A stretch of 64,000 nt of DNA, from the NCBI GenBank assembly GCA_045616445.1, contig JAZLGR010000018.1, positions 124,001-188,000 on the forward strand, read 5' to 3'. Made by a program: the position numbers and the translations under genes. Shown here one piece after another: positions 35,022 through 42,545 of the stretch; position 1 is the first letter of the stretch, and every line of letters begins with the position of its first letter. The DNA is from Fimousia sp045616445 (lineage in GTDB: Bacteria > Bacillota > Clostridia > Lachnospirales > Lachnospiraceae). The notes beneath the pieces were generated by a model that did not search any database, was not told the DNA's origin, and worked only from the letters and a program-made list of their open reading frames with translations.

Positions 35022-35519
35022 TTGACAAAAATCGAATTTTTAAATGTATTACGTGAAGATCTTGATGGCCTTGTTACTCAACAGGTCATCAATGAAAATA
35101 TAGCTTATTATAGCAGCTACTTTGACGAACAGGTCATGAATGGACGCTCTGAGGAAGACATTTGCATGGAGTTGGGCAATCCATCCTTAACAGCCCGCAC
35201 CATCATCGATGCCAATGAAGACGCCCAGCAGGTGGTTTACAACGACGAAGTGTACACAGACAACACTTATGCAGATAACAGCCAGGAAGGGTATTATCAG
35301 GATGATTATACGAGAGACGATCGTGGCTACAACCCATACGGCAACGTGAAGATGGTCGAATTAAAATGGTACCATGGCGTGCTCATCTTCGTGGCAATCG
35401 CCCTCATCATCGCGCTGTTTGTGTTCCTCAGTGTGACGGTACTGACCGTGGCAGGCCCATTTATCATCGGGCTGCTGCTGTTCTACTACATTCGAAAGTA
35501 TTTCTGGGGTAGATCATGA
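35022..35519 (+). CDS. DUF1700-like membrane protein
   Basis: A 165-residue protein with an N-terminal helical HAAS/DUF1700 domain (TKIEFLNVLREDLDGL; GRSEEDICMELGNP), a Tyr- and Asp-rich linker (about 70-105) and two C-terminal membrane helices (about 118-160). DUF1700 genes are often next to PadR regulators, but none is seen here. The start is TTG with AAAGGAGATAT upstream. It overlaps the M20 gene by four bases (ATGA), so translation is coupled. Function unknown. Confidence 0.78.
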   Translation: MTKIEFLNVLREDLDGLVTQQVINENIAYYSSYFDEQVMNGRSEEDICMELGNPSLTARTIIDANEDAQQVVYNDEVYTDNTYADNSQEGYYQDDYTRDDRGYNPYGNVKMVELKWYHGVLIFVAIALIIALFVFLSVTVLTVAGPFIIGLLLFYYIRKYFWGRS

Positions 35520-36718
35520 GAAACATCAATGTAAATCAGGAAGTGGAGGCGATTCGCGACTATATCATCGCCACCAGACGCAAATTTCATCAGTGTCCAG
35601 AGCTTGGCATGGAGGAATTCGAAACGACCAGATTGATCTCCGAAGAGCTTGACGCGCTTGGCATCCCTTACGACCGCTTCGAACCAACCGGCTTGGTCGG
35701 TTATTTAGGCCCTCGGGAGCAAATGTCCCTGCCAGACATCCACACAGTGGCTCTCCGCGCAGATATTGACGGCCTTTTGGTAGAAGAGATGACAGGACTT
35801 TCTTTTGCATCTAAAAATCCGGGAAAGATGCATGCCTGCGGTCATGACGGGCATATTACAGGCCTTCTTGGCGCAGCGAAAATATTGAAACAGTATGAAG
35901 ATACTATCATAGACGCTGGCTATGTGGTGAAGCTGATTTTCCAGCCTTCAGAAGAGAATGCGTTGGGAGCAACCACAATTATCAAGCAAGGATGTCTTGA
36001 TCAGGTGGAAGAAATCTTCGGTATTCATATCTTTAGCGATATTCCGGTGGGACAGGTTTCCATCGAGGCAGGTCCACGAATGGCAGCAACGGACCGATTC
36101 AGGATTACCATCTATGGAAAAGCGGGCCATGCAGCAAAACCGCATCAATGTGCAGATGCAACCATGGCGGCAGCAGCGCTTGCCATGAATCTTCAGACCA
36201 TCATCAGTAGAAAGCTAAACCCAATCGATGCGGCAGTGTTAACCATCGGCAGATTAGAATCCGGAACAGCTTACAATGTAATCTCCGGGCAGGCAGTCCT
36301 TGAGGGAACGGTTCGAACATTCTCTGTTGAGACAGAGGAGATGGTTAAGGATGCGATGATTGCTATGGCAGATCTGACAGCTCAGATGTATGGGTGCAGT
36401 GCAGAAGTGGATTATCCAAAGTCTCTTCACGGTCCACTCATCAATGATGTGGCAATTGCAGAAAGAGTGAGGAAGGAAGCCAAGCAGTACTTTAGCAAGG
36501 AAATACTCTCATATATTCCTCAAATCATGCTTGGTGAAGATTTCGCCAATTACTTAGAGCATGTGCCAGGAGCATTCGCCTTTGTCGGTGGCGGAAAGCT
36601 TCAGGAAGAGAACTTCTTAAATCATCATAACCGCTTTGATTTCGATGAGGAAAGTCTGTTAATTGCATCAAAAGTGTATATTTTATATATTATTTCTACA
36701 ATTTTGAAAATTTCTTAG
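35516..36718 (+). CDS. M20 family amidohydrolase
   Basis: A 400-residue zinc amidohydrolase of the M20D type (N-acyl amino acid or hippurate hydrolase-like). It has the N-terminal TRRKFHQCPELGMEE, metal-site HACGHDGHITGLLGAA, QPSEENALGA, the dimerisation lid with GKAGHAAKPHQ, and MLGEDFANYLE. Substrates of this group are N-acylated amino acids, but none can be chosen here. The final residues IYILYIISTILKIS-like tail are hydrophobic and unusual. No terminator is seen; a tRNA promoter starts just after the stop. Confidence 0.9.
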   Translation: MRNINVNQEVEAIRDYIIATRRKFHQCPELGMEEFETTRLISEELDALGIPYDRFEPTGLVGYLGPREQMSLPDIHTVALRADIDGLLVEEMTGLSFASKNPGKMHACGHDGHITGLLGAAKILKQYEDTIIDAGYVVKLIFQPSEENALGATTIIKQGCLDQVEEIFGIHIFSDIPVGQVSIEAGPRMAATDRFRITIYGKAGHAAKPHQCADATMAAAALAMNLQTIISRKLNPIDAAVLTIGRLESGTAYNVISGQAVLEGTVRTFSVETEEMVKDAMIAMADLTAQMYGCSAEVDYPKSLHGPLINDVAIAERVRKEAKQYFSKEILSYIPQIMLGEDFANYLEHVPGAFAFVGGGKLQEENFLNHHNRFDFDEESLLIASKVYILYIISTILKIS

Positions 36719-36726
36719 AATAGGTG

Positions 36727-36755
36727 TTGACATTTTCATATACCCGTGATATTAT
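36727..36755 (+). promoter_or_regulatory. Promoter of tRNA-Gly copy 1
   Basis: TTGACA (36727-36732), 17-base spacer, TATTAT (36750-36755). Confidence 0.82.
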
Positions 36756-36786
36756 GAACAAGCATTAAGCGAAATACATATATCAC

Positions 36787-36922
36787 ATGCGCGAGTGGCT
36801 CAGTTGGTGGAGCACGACCTTGCCAAGGTCGGGGTCGCGGGTTCGAGTCCCGTCTCGCGCTTTTTTCATGCACAAAAATAGGAGATACCCGAAGGGTGTC
36901 TCCTATTTTTGTGCATGAAAAA
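36787..36922 (+). repeat. 136-bp direct repeat, copy 1 (tRNA-Gly plus hairpin)
   Basis: Identical by eye to 37262-37397, an offset of 475 bases. The repeat holds the whole tRNA gene and its long terminator hairpin; sequence on both sides differs. Confidence 0.9.
36789..36861 (+). tRNA. tRNA-Gly (anticodon GCC), copy 1
   Basis: Acceptor stem GCGCGAG/CTCGCGC, D arm GCTC...GAGC, anticodon arm CGACC-TTGCCAA-GGTCG with anticodon GCC, T arm GCGGG-TTCGAGT-CCCGT, discriminator T. The CCA end is not encoded. A sigma-70 promoter lies about 35 bases upstream. Confidence 0.97.
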
Positions 36923-36923
36923 A
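36861..36923. terminator. Long near-perfect hairpin after tRNA-Gly copy 1
   Basis: TTTTTTCATGCACAAAAATA...TATTTTTGTGCATGAAAAAA pairs over about 29 base pairs with one G-T position and a short GAAG-type loop. It starts directly at the tRNA 3' end. It can stop transcription in either direction, but is far longer than a usual terminator. Confidence 0.85.
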
Positions 36924-37096
36924 GCGTTAGGTGTTGAATATACCCGCGAAGCGGGTTGGGAGAGGCACATTGCAATCGAGGACCGAAGGGACGCAGAGGG
37001 CAATCCTGGTGCCTCCCCTGCGAGGGATGCCCGAGAAGGCGAGCTGACAAGCGAAGCCTGATCGGTTGCAGCCCACCGCCGAGTCCCGTCTCGCGC
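36913..37096 (+). repeat. Non-coding repeat R, copy 1, ending in a tRNA-Gly 3' fragment
   Basis: Shares its first 25 bases (36913-36937, one mismatch) and a 37-base identical block (37029-37065) plus the next 20 with copy 2 at 37614-37709. Between the two blocks is a GC-rich hairpin (about 36955-37022, GAGGCAC...GTGCCTC with ATTGC/GCAAT) absent from copy 2. The last 17 bases, CGAGTCCCGTCTCGCGC (37080-37096), equal the 3' end of the tRNA-Gly gene. No protein coding is evident. Confidence 0.75.
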
Positions 37097-37195
37097 GTAG
37101 TACGATAGTAAAAGTATGGGCAAGAACACTCACACTTTATAACTTTATAACAAAAAGAAGTTCAGCTTCTCTTCTAAAAAAGTTCAAATTCATAG

Positions 37196-37225
37196 TTGAC
37201 AACCCCATTGATCTCATGATATTAT
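37196..37225 (+). promoter_or_regulatory. Promoter of tRNA-Gly copy 2
   Basis: TTGACA (37196-37201), 18-base spacer, TATTAT (37220-37225). Confidence 0.78.
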
Positions 37226-37263
37226 ATATGAGCGTTAAGCGAGAGCTTAACAATATATTTTAT

Positions 37264-37336
37264 GCGCGAGTGGCTCAGTTGGTGGAGCACGACCTTGCCA
37301 AGGTCGGGGTCGCGGGTTCGAGTCCCGTCTCGCGCT
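37264..37336 (+). tRNA. tRNA-Gly (anticodon GCC), copy 2
   Basis: Same sequence and cloverleaf as copy 1, with its own promoter and no encoded CCA. Confidence 0.97.
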
Positions 37337-37397
37337 TTTTTCATGCACAAAAATAGGAGATACCCGAAGGGTGTCTCCTATTTTTGTGCATGAAAAA
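37336..37397. terminator. Long near-perfect hairpin after tRNA-Gly copy 2
   Basis: Same hairpin as after copy 1, directly joined to the tRNA 3' end. Confidence 0.85.
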
Positions 37398-37613
37398 GGC
37401 CTGAGCCGGTGACTCGCTCACCGCTCAGACTTCACAATGTAGTGTCTTATAAAGTGTAGTGTCTGAGCGGGTGAGTAGCTATGAGCACTTAGCGGGGCGG
37501 ATCATCAGATCCGGGCTGGTTATGTGCGATGCATCCGACACACTTCCTGAGACCGAGTCAAAGGCGAAGGTCGAAGGTTAGTGAGTCGGGAGTCCCGAGG
37601 TGCATATTATTAC
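37398..37613 (+). other. Structured GC-rich non-coding stretch, possible RNA
   Basis: ACTCGCTCACCGCTCAGAC (37412-37430) is partly complementary to GTCTGAGCGGGTGAG (about 37460-37474), making a stem around an AT-rich loop with the echo GTAGTGTCTTATAAAGTGTAGTGTCT. More short stems follow (GATCATCAGATC; GTGAGTCGGGAGTCCCGAG). No reading frame or known RNA family is recognised. It lies right after the second tRNA hairpin, so read-through would be needed for expression unless it has its own promoter. Confidence 0.4.
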
Positions 37614-37709
37614 GCATGAAAAAAGCGTTAGATGTTGAGTTGGCCCGAGAAGGCGAGCTGACAAGCGAAGCCTGATCGGATGCAGCCTGCCGCCGAGTCT
37701 TATCTTGCA
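37614..37709 (+). repeat. Non-coding repeat R, copy 2 (shorter, degenerate end)
   Basis: Matches copy 1 at 37614-37638 and, identically, at 37643-37679, then with a few changes to 37699. The GC-rich hairpin of copy 1 is missing. The end, CGAGTCTTATCTTGCAT, is a decayed form of the tRNA 3' fragment in which every difference is a transition. Confidence 0.72.
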
Positions 37710-37826
37710 TCTCAATCATCCAATCTCTCACATTTCCATTCTAAATTATCAAATAGTGATGTCCAAATTTTCGACTTAATCACAATATTTTCTATTTTTT
37801 CAAAAAGAAATATCATTTTTTTTCGC

Positions 37827-38040
37827 GATATCACCTTCTGGCTAGGTAATCCAGGATGTGATAGGGAAAGGCTTCAAAAAGCAAGCTGGACTTGCTATTT
37901 CACAGACTTTCGGCTAGAATACCGGCTCACACGGGCGAAAGGGTATCACATAAAGCAAGCCGGCAAGCTCATTGTGATACGCTTCAAAATTTTGATATCA
38001 CCTTTTGGCTGCGGACAACACGGATGTGATATGCATCACA
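37827..38040 (+). repeat. Cluster of three TATCAC/GTGATA hairpin units
   Basis: Unit 1 is 37829-37863 (TATCAC...GTGATA, with inner CTGG/CCAG), unit 2 is 37943-37980 (GTATCACA...TGTGATAC) and unit 3 is 37996-38031 (TATCAC...GTGATA, running into the palindrome GTGATATGCATCAC). Units 1 and 3 are also direct repeats of each other (GATATCACCTTYTGGCT, then GGATGTGATA). Related AAGCAAGCYGG and GCTTCAAAA phrases recur between them. The flanks 37710-37826 and 38041-38226 are AT-rich to mixed sequence in which nothing else is recognised, apart from the ribosome site of the next gene. Confidence 0.65.
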
Positions 38041-38226
38041 AAATCATACTTACTATTTAAGAAAAATCATCATAATGTGACATGCGCCACCTACAAGCTG
38101 CTAAATTCCCAGCTTTTCCGTAGAATTGAGGCTGCGCAAAACTATTTAGAGCCGCGCTCTCCCTTCCATTTGCTCAATCTCCTCCCATCCTTTATAATAT
38201 TTACATATCGTTTCAGGAGGGATTCC

Positions 38227-38781
38227 ATGATTGAAGTAGAAATCAAGTTAAAAATCAACAACATAGAGCAGGTAAAGAAGCAACTTGGAGAGATTGGGTT
38301 TGTCTGGGAAGGCGCAGAACGGGAAGAAGACGTATATTTTGATAATGAAGAAGGACGCATTCGCAGAAACGGGCAGGCTTTTCGTGTGAGAATCATTACA
38401 GATCATGTGAGGGGCAAGACAAAGACCGTGATGACCTTTAAGGGCAAGAAATTAGACACACAGACCATGACCAGAAAAGAATTAGAAACTGGCGTGGGGA
38501 ATGCTGATACAGCAATTGCAATCATCAAAGCATTGGGATATGAGCCGGTTAAGCCATGGGTTGTAAAAGAACGTGAAAACTTCAAGCGGAATGCCATAAC
38601 GGCATCCATCGACCAGGTACAGGGTCTGGGAGATTTCTTAGAGCTTGAAATTCTGATTCCGGATCATGAAAGCAGAGCGCAGGCCATGGAAATATTAGAA
38701 GAAGTGCTGGAGAAGCTTGGATATTCCATGAAAAACTCTCTCCAGACCTCATACCTTAGTATGCTGCAAAAACAGAATTAA
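38227..38781 (+). CDS. CYTH domain protein (class IV adenylate cyclase/triphosphatase-like)
   Basis: A 184-residue tunnel-fold protein. The defining ExExK motif is right at the start (EVEIK), followed by FDNEEGRIRRNGQAFRVR, TFKGKK, and LELEIL near residue 140, the acidic and basic residues lining the tunnel. CyaB-like members are annotated as adenylate cyclases, but many are tri- or polyphosphatases, and the activity cannot be told apart here. AGGAGGGATTCC precedes the ATG. A longer upstream frame to 38005 runs through the hairpin repeats and is not believed. Confidence 0.88.
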   Translation: MIEVEIKLKINNIEQVKKQLGEIGFVWEGAEREEDVYFDNEEGRIRRNGQAFRVRIITDHVRGKTKTVMTFKGKKLDTQTMTRKELETGVGNADTAIAIIKALGYEPVKPWVVKERENFKRNAITASIDQVQGLGDFLELEILIPDHESRAQAMEILEEVLEKLGYSMKNSLQTSYLSMLQKQN

Positions 38782-38798
38782 TCGTAAGGACAAATCAT

Positions 38799-39500
38799 AT
38801 GGCACTTTATGCAATCGGTGATTTTCATCTCTCGTTCCAAACCAACAAACCTATGGATGTGTTTGGATCCAGATGGAAAAATCATGTAAAAAAGATCAAA
38901 AAGAATTGTAATAAAATCATCAAACCAGGAGATACGGTTGTCATAACCGGGGATCACAGCTGGGGACGAAAGCTTGCGCAATGTCAGGAGGATCTGGCGT
39001 TCATTGAGGCACTTCCAGGCAGGAAGATCCTTCTTCGGGGCAACCATGACATGTTCTGGGATGCGAAGAAGACACAAAGACTCAATGATGCCTTCGAGGG
39101 ACGACTTTTCTTCCTGCAGAATAACTATTATACCTACGGGGAGTATGCATTGGTTGGTACAAAGGGATATTGTTATGAAGGACTTGATAGTGTGGACCAT
39201 TTCCTGAAGCTAAGAGACCGGGAGTTACAAAGGCTGAAGCTTTCTTTTGAGCTTGCCCTGGCAGCAGGATATCGCAAGTTCATCTGTTTTCTGCATTATC
39301 CACCGACAAGCATTGGGGAGCAGAGCAGCCCATTTACGGAGATGGCAGAATTCTATGGTGCAGAAAAAGTCATCTATTCCCATTGCCATGGCGTGAATCG
39401 CTGGGATGACAGTTTTAAGGGATATGTCAACGGAATTGAGTACAAGCTGGTTTCTGGAGACTTCTTAAACTTTAAACCGGAGCTGATCCTGCCTTATTAA
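38799..39500 (+). CDS. Calcineurin-like metallophosphoesterase
   Basis: A 233-residue enzyme with the phosphoesterase metal motifs in order: GDFHLS (residue 7), GDTVVITGDHSWG, LLRGNHDMFW near residue 86, CFLHYPP and YSHCHGV. It belongs to the phosphohydrolase group common in Clostridia with no proven substrate. The start is 17 bases after the CYTH gene, which suggests joint expression. The GD motif has His in place of Asn (GDHSWG), a variation worth noting. It ends near a terminator shared with the minus-strand gene. Confidence 0.88.
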   Translation: MALYAIGDFHLSFQTNKPMDVFGSRWKNHVKKIKKNCNKIIKPGDTVVITGDHSWGRKLAQCQEDLAFIEALPGRKILLRGNHDMFWDAKKTQRLNDAFEGRLFFLQNNYYTYGEYALVGTKGYCYEGLDSVDHFLKLRDRELQRLKLSFELALAAGYRKFICFLHYPPTSIGEQSSPFTEMAEFYGAEKVIYSHCHGVNRWDDSFKGYVNGIEYKLVSGDFLNFKPELILPY

Positions 39501-39540
39501 TCCATTGCGATCTCATCCCAAACATAACACACCAATACAA

Positions 39541-39578
39541 AAACAGAGCAGGTAAGTATTACATTTACCTGCTCTGTT
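39541..39578. terminator. Bidirectional terminator hairpin
   Basis: AACAGAGCAGGTAA, short loop, TTACCTGCTCTGTT. It overlaps the stop codon of the minus-strand small protein and serves both converging genes; the T-run is weak. Confidence 0.75.
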
Positions 39579-39855
39579 CTAATGCTACGAGAAACATCTC
39601 GTAAAGATCGTCCTGCCCTTCAAGCATTGGGGAATTCTCGCCACCTCCATTGGTGGAGCGCTTCATGGCTGCGTAGGCTTCCTCGCCGGCTAACACCAGC
39701 TCCATTGGGTAAATCTCATAACCGTAGGACTGACATTTTTTGCAGAAAGCAAATAGTGGGTCAGAATCTTCTCTGGTTGCAAGGAAATCTGCTTTCATAA
39801 CCGGATCTTTCATGGCTTTCTCCTGAAGGGTTTCTAACATTTCATAAATAGTCAT
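39565..39855 (-). CDS. Small protein, possibly Nif11-like
   Basis: A 96-residue protein of unknown function. The pattern of helices, MLETLQEKAMKDPVMKADF, then FCKKCQSYGYEIYPMEL, then a Gly-rich NGGGENSP stretch, recalls the Nif11-like leader family, in which a DP..L helix is followed by an A/C-K..GY-E-I..EL block. A further helix DLYEMFLVALEQ follows the Gly-rich part. Only two Cys are present, both in the leader-like part, and no RiPP-modifying enzyme is nearby, so a peptide natural product is doubtful. GAAAGAGG precedes the ATG. It faces the divergent CpsB-like gene. Confidence 0.55.
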   Translation of the reverse strand: MTIYEMLETLQEKAMKDPVMKADFLATREDSDPLFAFCKKCQSYGYEIYPMELVLAGEEAYAAMKRSTNGGGENSPMLEGQDDLYEMFLVALEQSR

Positions 39856-39961
39856 GACATAACCTCTTTCAATTTGAAAATACTTCTATATTATACTCCA
39901 TTTTGTCAAGAAAGTATGATAGAATAAGTGCATTAATTTAATTTTAAAGGAATTTTTTATC

Positions 39962-40717
39962 ATGCATCATCCTATTACAGACACACATATTCATATTATC
40001 CCTTCTGTGGATGACGGAGCAGAGAGTATGCTCATGGCACTCCGAATGTTAAAATCCTCTGCTGATCAGGGGGTGAGAAGGACATTTGCAACGCCACATA
40101 ACGTAGCCTTTGATTATGGCGGTGAATATTGCCATAAAGCATTACGAGCATTGCAGAAGCAGGCAGACCGTAATCATATTCCGATGGAACTCTACATGGG
40201 ATGTGAGATTTTCTGCGAACCAAGCCAGATGGGGCACATTCTGGATCAGTTGGACAACGATGTGTATCCGACAATGAATGGTACCAGATATGTGCTGGTG
40301 GAATTTAATCCTTACAGCGCCACATTTGCCGAGGTTTATTACTGCATACAGCGACTTCGCTCTGCCAGATACATTCCGATTTTCGCCCATGTGGAACGGT
40401 ATGCAGATACATTTGGCGACCGCATGCATTTAGAATTCTTCAAGGAGATGGGATGTCTTCTTCAGGTCAATTTATACAGCTTTGAAGAGGAAGAATTCGA
40501 ACCAATCCGAGAAGTATCTAAGGCCCTGTTACATTATCGCATGATCGATTTTATCGGGACAGACGCACATAAGACCTATATTCGTCCGCCTATGGTGGAA
40601 CGAGGTGTATATTATATTCTGGAGCACACAGATTGGGAATATGCGAAGAGAATTTTATTAGACAACGCGCAGGAGCTTCTGATCAACAATAAAAGGAAGG
40701 ATTTTACGCGTTTTTAG
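39962..40717 (+). CDS. CpsB/CapC-like PHP-domain phosphatase
   Basis: A 251-residue manganese-dependent phosphatase of the PHP fold, the group that removes phosphate from tyrosine kinases controlling capsule or exopolysaccharide. Metal residues are visible in DTHIHIIPSVDDGA, ATPHN, EIFCEP, FAHVERY and GTDAHKTY. It starts with AAAGGAATTTTTTATC before the ATG. No capsule genes or tyrosine kinase are adjacent, so its target is open. Confidence 0.9.
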   Translation: MHHPITDTHIHIIPSVDDGAESMLMALRMLKSSADQGVRRTFATPHNVAFDYGGEYCHKALRALQKQADRNHIPMELYMGCEIFCEPSQMGHILDQLDNDVYPTMNGTRYVLVEFNPYSATFAEVYYCIQRLRSARYIPIFAHVERYADTFGDRMHLEFFKEMGCLLQVNLYSFEEEEFEPIREVSKALLHYRMIDFIGTDAHKTYIRPPMVERGVYYILEHTDWEYAKRILLDNAQELLINNKRKDFTRF

Positions 40718-40831
40718 TTGAATATTCAATTAAACTGTGATAAGATTTGATGGTTGGTTTGTAACAATATTAAGTTATGACCGTTTAACTTGTTAACAAT
40801 TTAATATTAAACTATGTGAGGGAAAAACAAT

Positions 40832-42352
40832 ATGGAAAAGAGAGATTCTTGGGCTTCCAGAAGTACGTTCATTCTGGCAGCTGTAGGTTCCGCAGTAGGT
40901 CTTGGTAACGCTTGGCGTTTCCCTGGATTAGCAGCTAAACACGGCGGCGGAACATTTTTATTTGTTTACATTGTAGCTATGTTCATCTTAGGTATTCCTA
41001 TGCTTATGATGGAAACTTCCATTGGTCGTAAATTCAGAAAGGGTGCCGGCGATTCTTTCCGCGGTATCAATAAGAAGATGGAACCAATCGGTTGGGCAGC
41101 AACAGCCAATGCCTTCGTTATCGCTACTTACTACGCAGTAGTATTTGCATGGGTATTATTAATGGTTGTTTGTTCTTTCCAGTTTAAAGGCATGACAGGC
41201 AATGCAGAAGCAGCCAGCAATGTATTCGCAACCGTAACAAAGACAAGCTGGGATGTAGTTGGTTATACCATTCCAATCCCTGTTTTAATTGCACTTGTTG
41301 TTGCATGGGCACTGATTTATTACTGTATCCGTGACGGCGCAAGTTCTGTAGGTGCTGTAGTAAAATATACAGTATTCTTACCATTAATTTTCTTATTAAT
41401 CATGGCAGTGAAAGGCTGTTCCATGCCTGGAGCAATGGAAGGTTTAAAGATGTTCTTTATTCCTCAGCTTTCTGCTTTTAAGGATGCCAGCCTCTGGATT
41501 GATGCTTTGGGACAGGTATTCTTCAGTTTATCCATTATGATGTCTATTATGATCGCATATGGATCTTACTTAGATGATAACTCCAACTTAGCAGTTGACT
41601 GTATCATTATCGCTTTATCCGATGCTGGTGTAAGTATCTTATCCGGTATCGTAATGTTCTCTACTATGGGTGGTGTAGGAATGTTAGATTCCATCTCCGC
41701 TTCTGGTATTGCAACAGCATTTATCATTTACCCACAGGCCATTGTAAACTTAACCTCTAATGGCACGGTAAATATGATTTTCGGTATTATCTTCTACTTA
41801 ATGCTTTCTACACTTGCAATCGACTCCGCTTTCTCTATCATCGAAGGTGTATCTGCATCTGTAGCTGATAAGTTTAAGTTAAAACCACAGAAGACAACAA
41901 TGGCAATTTGTGCAGTTGCTGCTGTAATCTCTTTATTATATGCAACACGCGCAGGTCTTGCTTGGCTTGATATCGTAGATAACTGGACAAACCAGATCAA
42001 CTTAATCGTAATCGGTGTTGTTGAATGTGTCACTGTTGGCTGGTTATTCAACATCGAAAAAGTATGGAAAGAAGTTAACCGTAACACAGTAAACTTCAAG
42101 ATGCCAAAATTCTGGTTCGTAAACTCTATCAGAATTGCAGCACCAGTTATCTTAACTGTATTATTCGTATGGAACTTAGTACAGTTATTCGGTGTTAACG
42201 GCGGCCACTATGGTTACGCTTTATGGGCAGAATTAATTGCTGGATGGGGTGTATCCGTATTAGTATTCATTTCCGGTTTCATCATTAAAGGTATTATCAG
42301 TGCTAAGAAGAAGAACGGATTCGTTGAAGAAGAAATCAAGTGGATCGACTAA
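40832..42352 (+). CDS. Neurotransmitter:sodium symporter family transporter
   Basis: A 506-residue LeuT-fold transporter with about twelve membrane helices, likely importing amino acids or related solutes with sodium. The first helix carries the sodium-site phrase GSAVGLGNAWRFPGLAAKHGGG; DSAFSIIEGVSAS lies in helix 8. The substrate cannot be read from the sequence. GTGAGGG precedes the ATG, and a terminator follows, so it is a single-gene unit. Confidence 0.93.
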   Translation: MEKRDSWASRSTFILAAVGSAVGLGNAWRFPGLAAKHGGGTFLFVYIVAMFILGIPMLMMETSIGRKFRKGAGDSFRGINKKMEPIGWAATANAFVIATYYAVVFAWVLLMVVCSFQFKGMTGNAEAASNVFATVTKTSWDVVGYTIPIPVLIALVVAWALIYYCIRDGASSVGAVVKYTVFLPLIFLLIMAVKGCSMPGAMEGLKMFFIPQLSAFKDASLWIDALGQVFFSLSIMMSIMIAYGSYLDDNSNLAVDCIIIALSDAGVSILSGIVMFSTMGGVGMLDSISASGIATAFIIYPQAIVNLTSNGTVNMIFGIIFYLMLSTLAIDSAFSIIEGVSASVADKFKLKPQKTTMAICAVAAVISLLYATRAGLAWLDIVDNWTNQINLIVIGVVECVTVGWLFNIEKVWKEVNRNTVNFKMPKFWFVNSIRIAAPVILTVLFVWNLVQLFGVNGGHYGYALWAELIAGWGVSVLVFISGFIIKGIISAKKKNGFVEEEIKWID

Positions 42353-42368
42353 TTACATAAGATGATTA

Positions 42369-42404
42369 AGGCCTGTCCTTCGTAAGAAGGGCGGGTCTTT
42401 TTTC
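42369..42404 (+). terminator. Terminator after the sodium symporter gene
   Basis: AGGCCTGTCCTTC, GTAA loop, GAAGGGCGGGTCT and Ts. Confidence 0.9.
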
Positions 42405-42545
42405 ATAAAAAATAAACTGCACGAAATAATCGAGTTTATCAAAATGTCATGAGGATGTCACACTTTTGTCTTCTGCGCACCAGGCAGGTATGATATAATA
42501 AATCTATCATAGAATAGCAACCCAATAAAACAAAGGAGGGATGAC

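Larger units (their letters stand above)
37262..37397 (+). repeat. 136-bp direct repeat, copy 2 (tRNA-Gly plus hairpin)
   Basis: Second copy of the unit at 36787-36922, identical by eye. Confidence 0.9.

Noticed and set aside
37066..37356. Open frame across the second tRNA-Gly gene
   Set aside because: It reads through the tRNA promoter and the tRNA itself, so it cannot be a normal protein gene.
36787..38040. CRISPR array
   Set aside because: The repeats are unequal in spacing and length, there are no regular spacers and no cas genes.
37680..38060. Open frame of 126 codons in the repeat region
   Set aside because: It starts in the decayed tRNA-end repeat and passes through the hairpin units; no family resemblance and no ribosome site.
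36861..38226. Active genomic island or prophage at tRNA-Gly
   Set aside because: No integrase, phage or mobilisation gene is present; only non-coding repeats lie between the tRNA-end copies.
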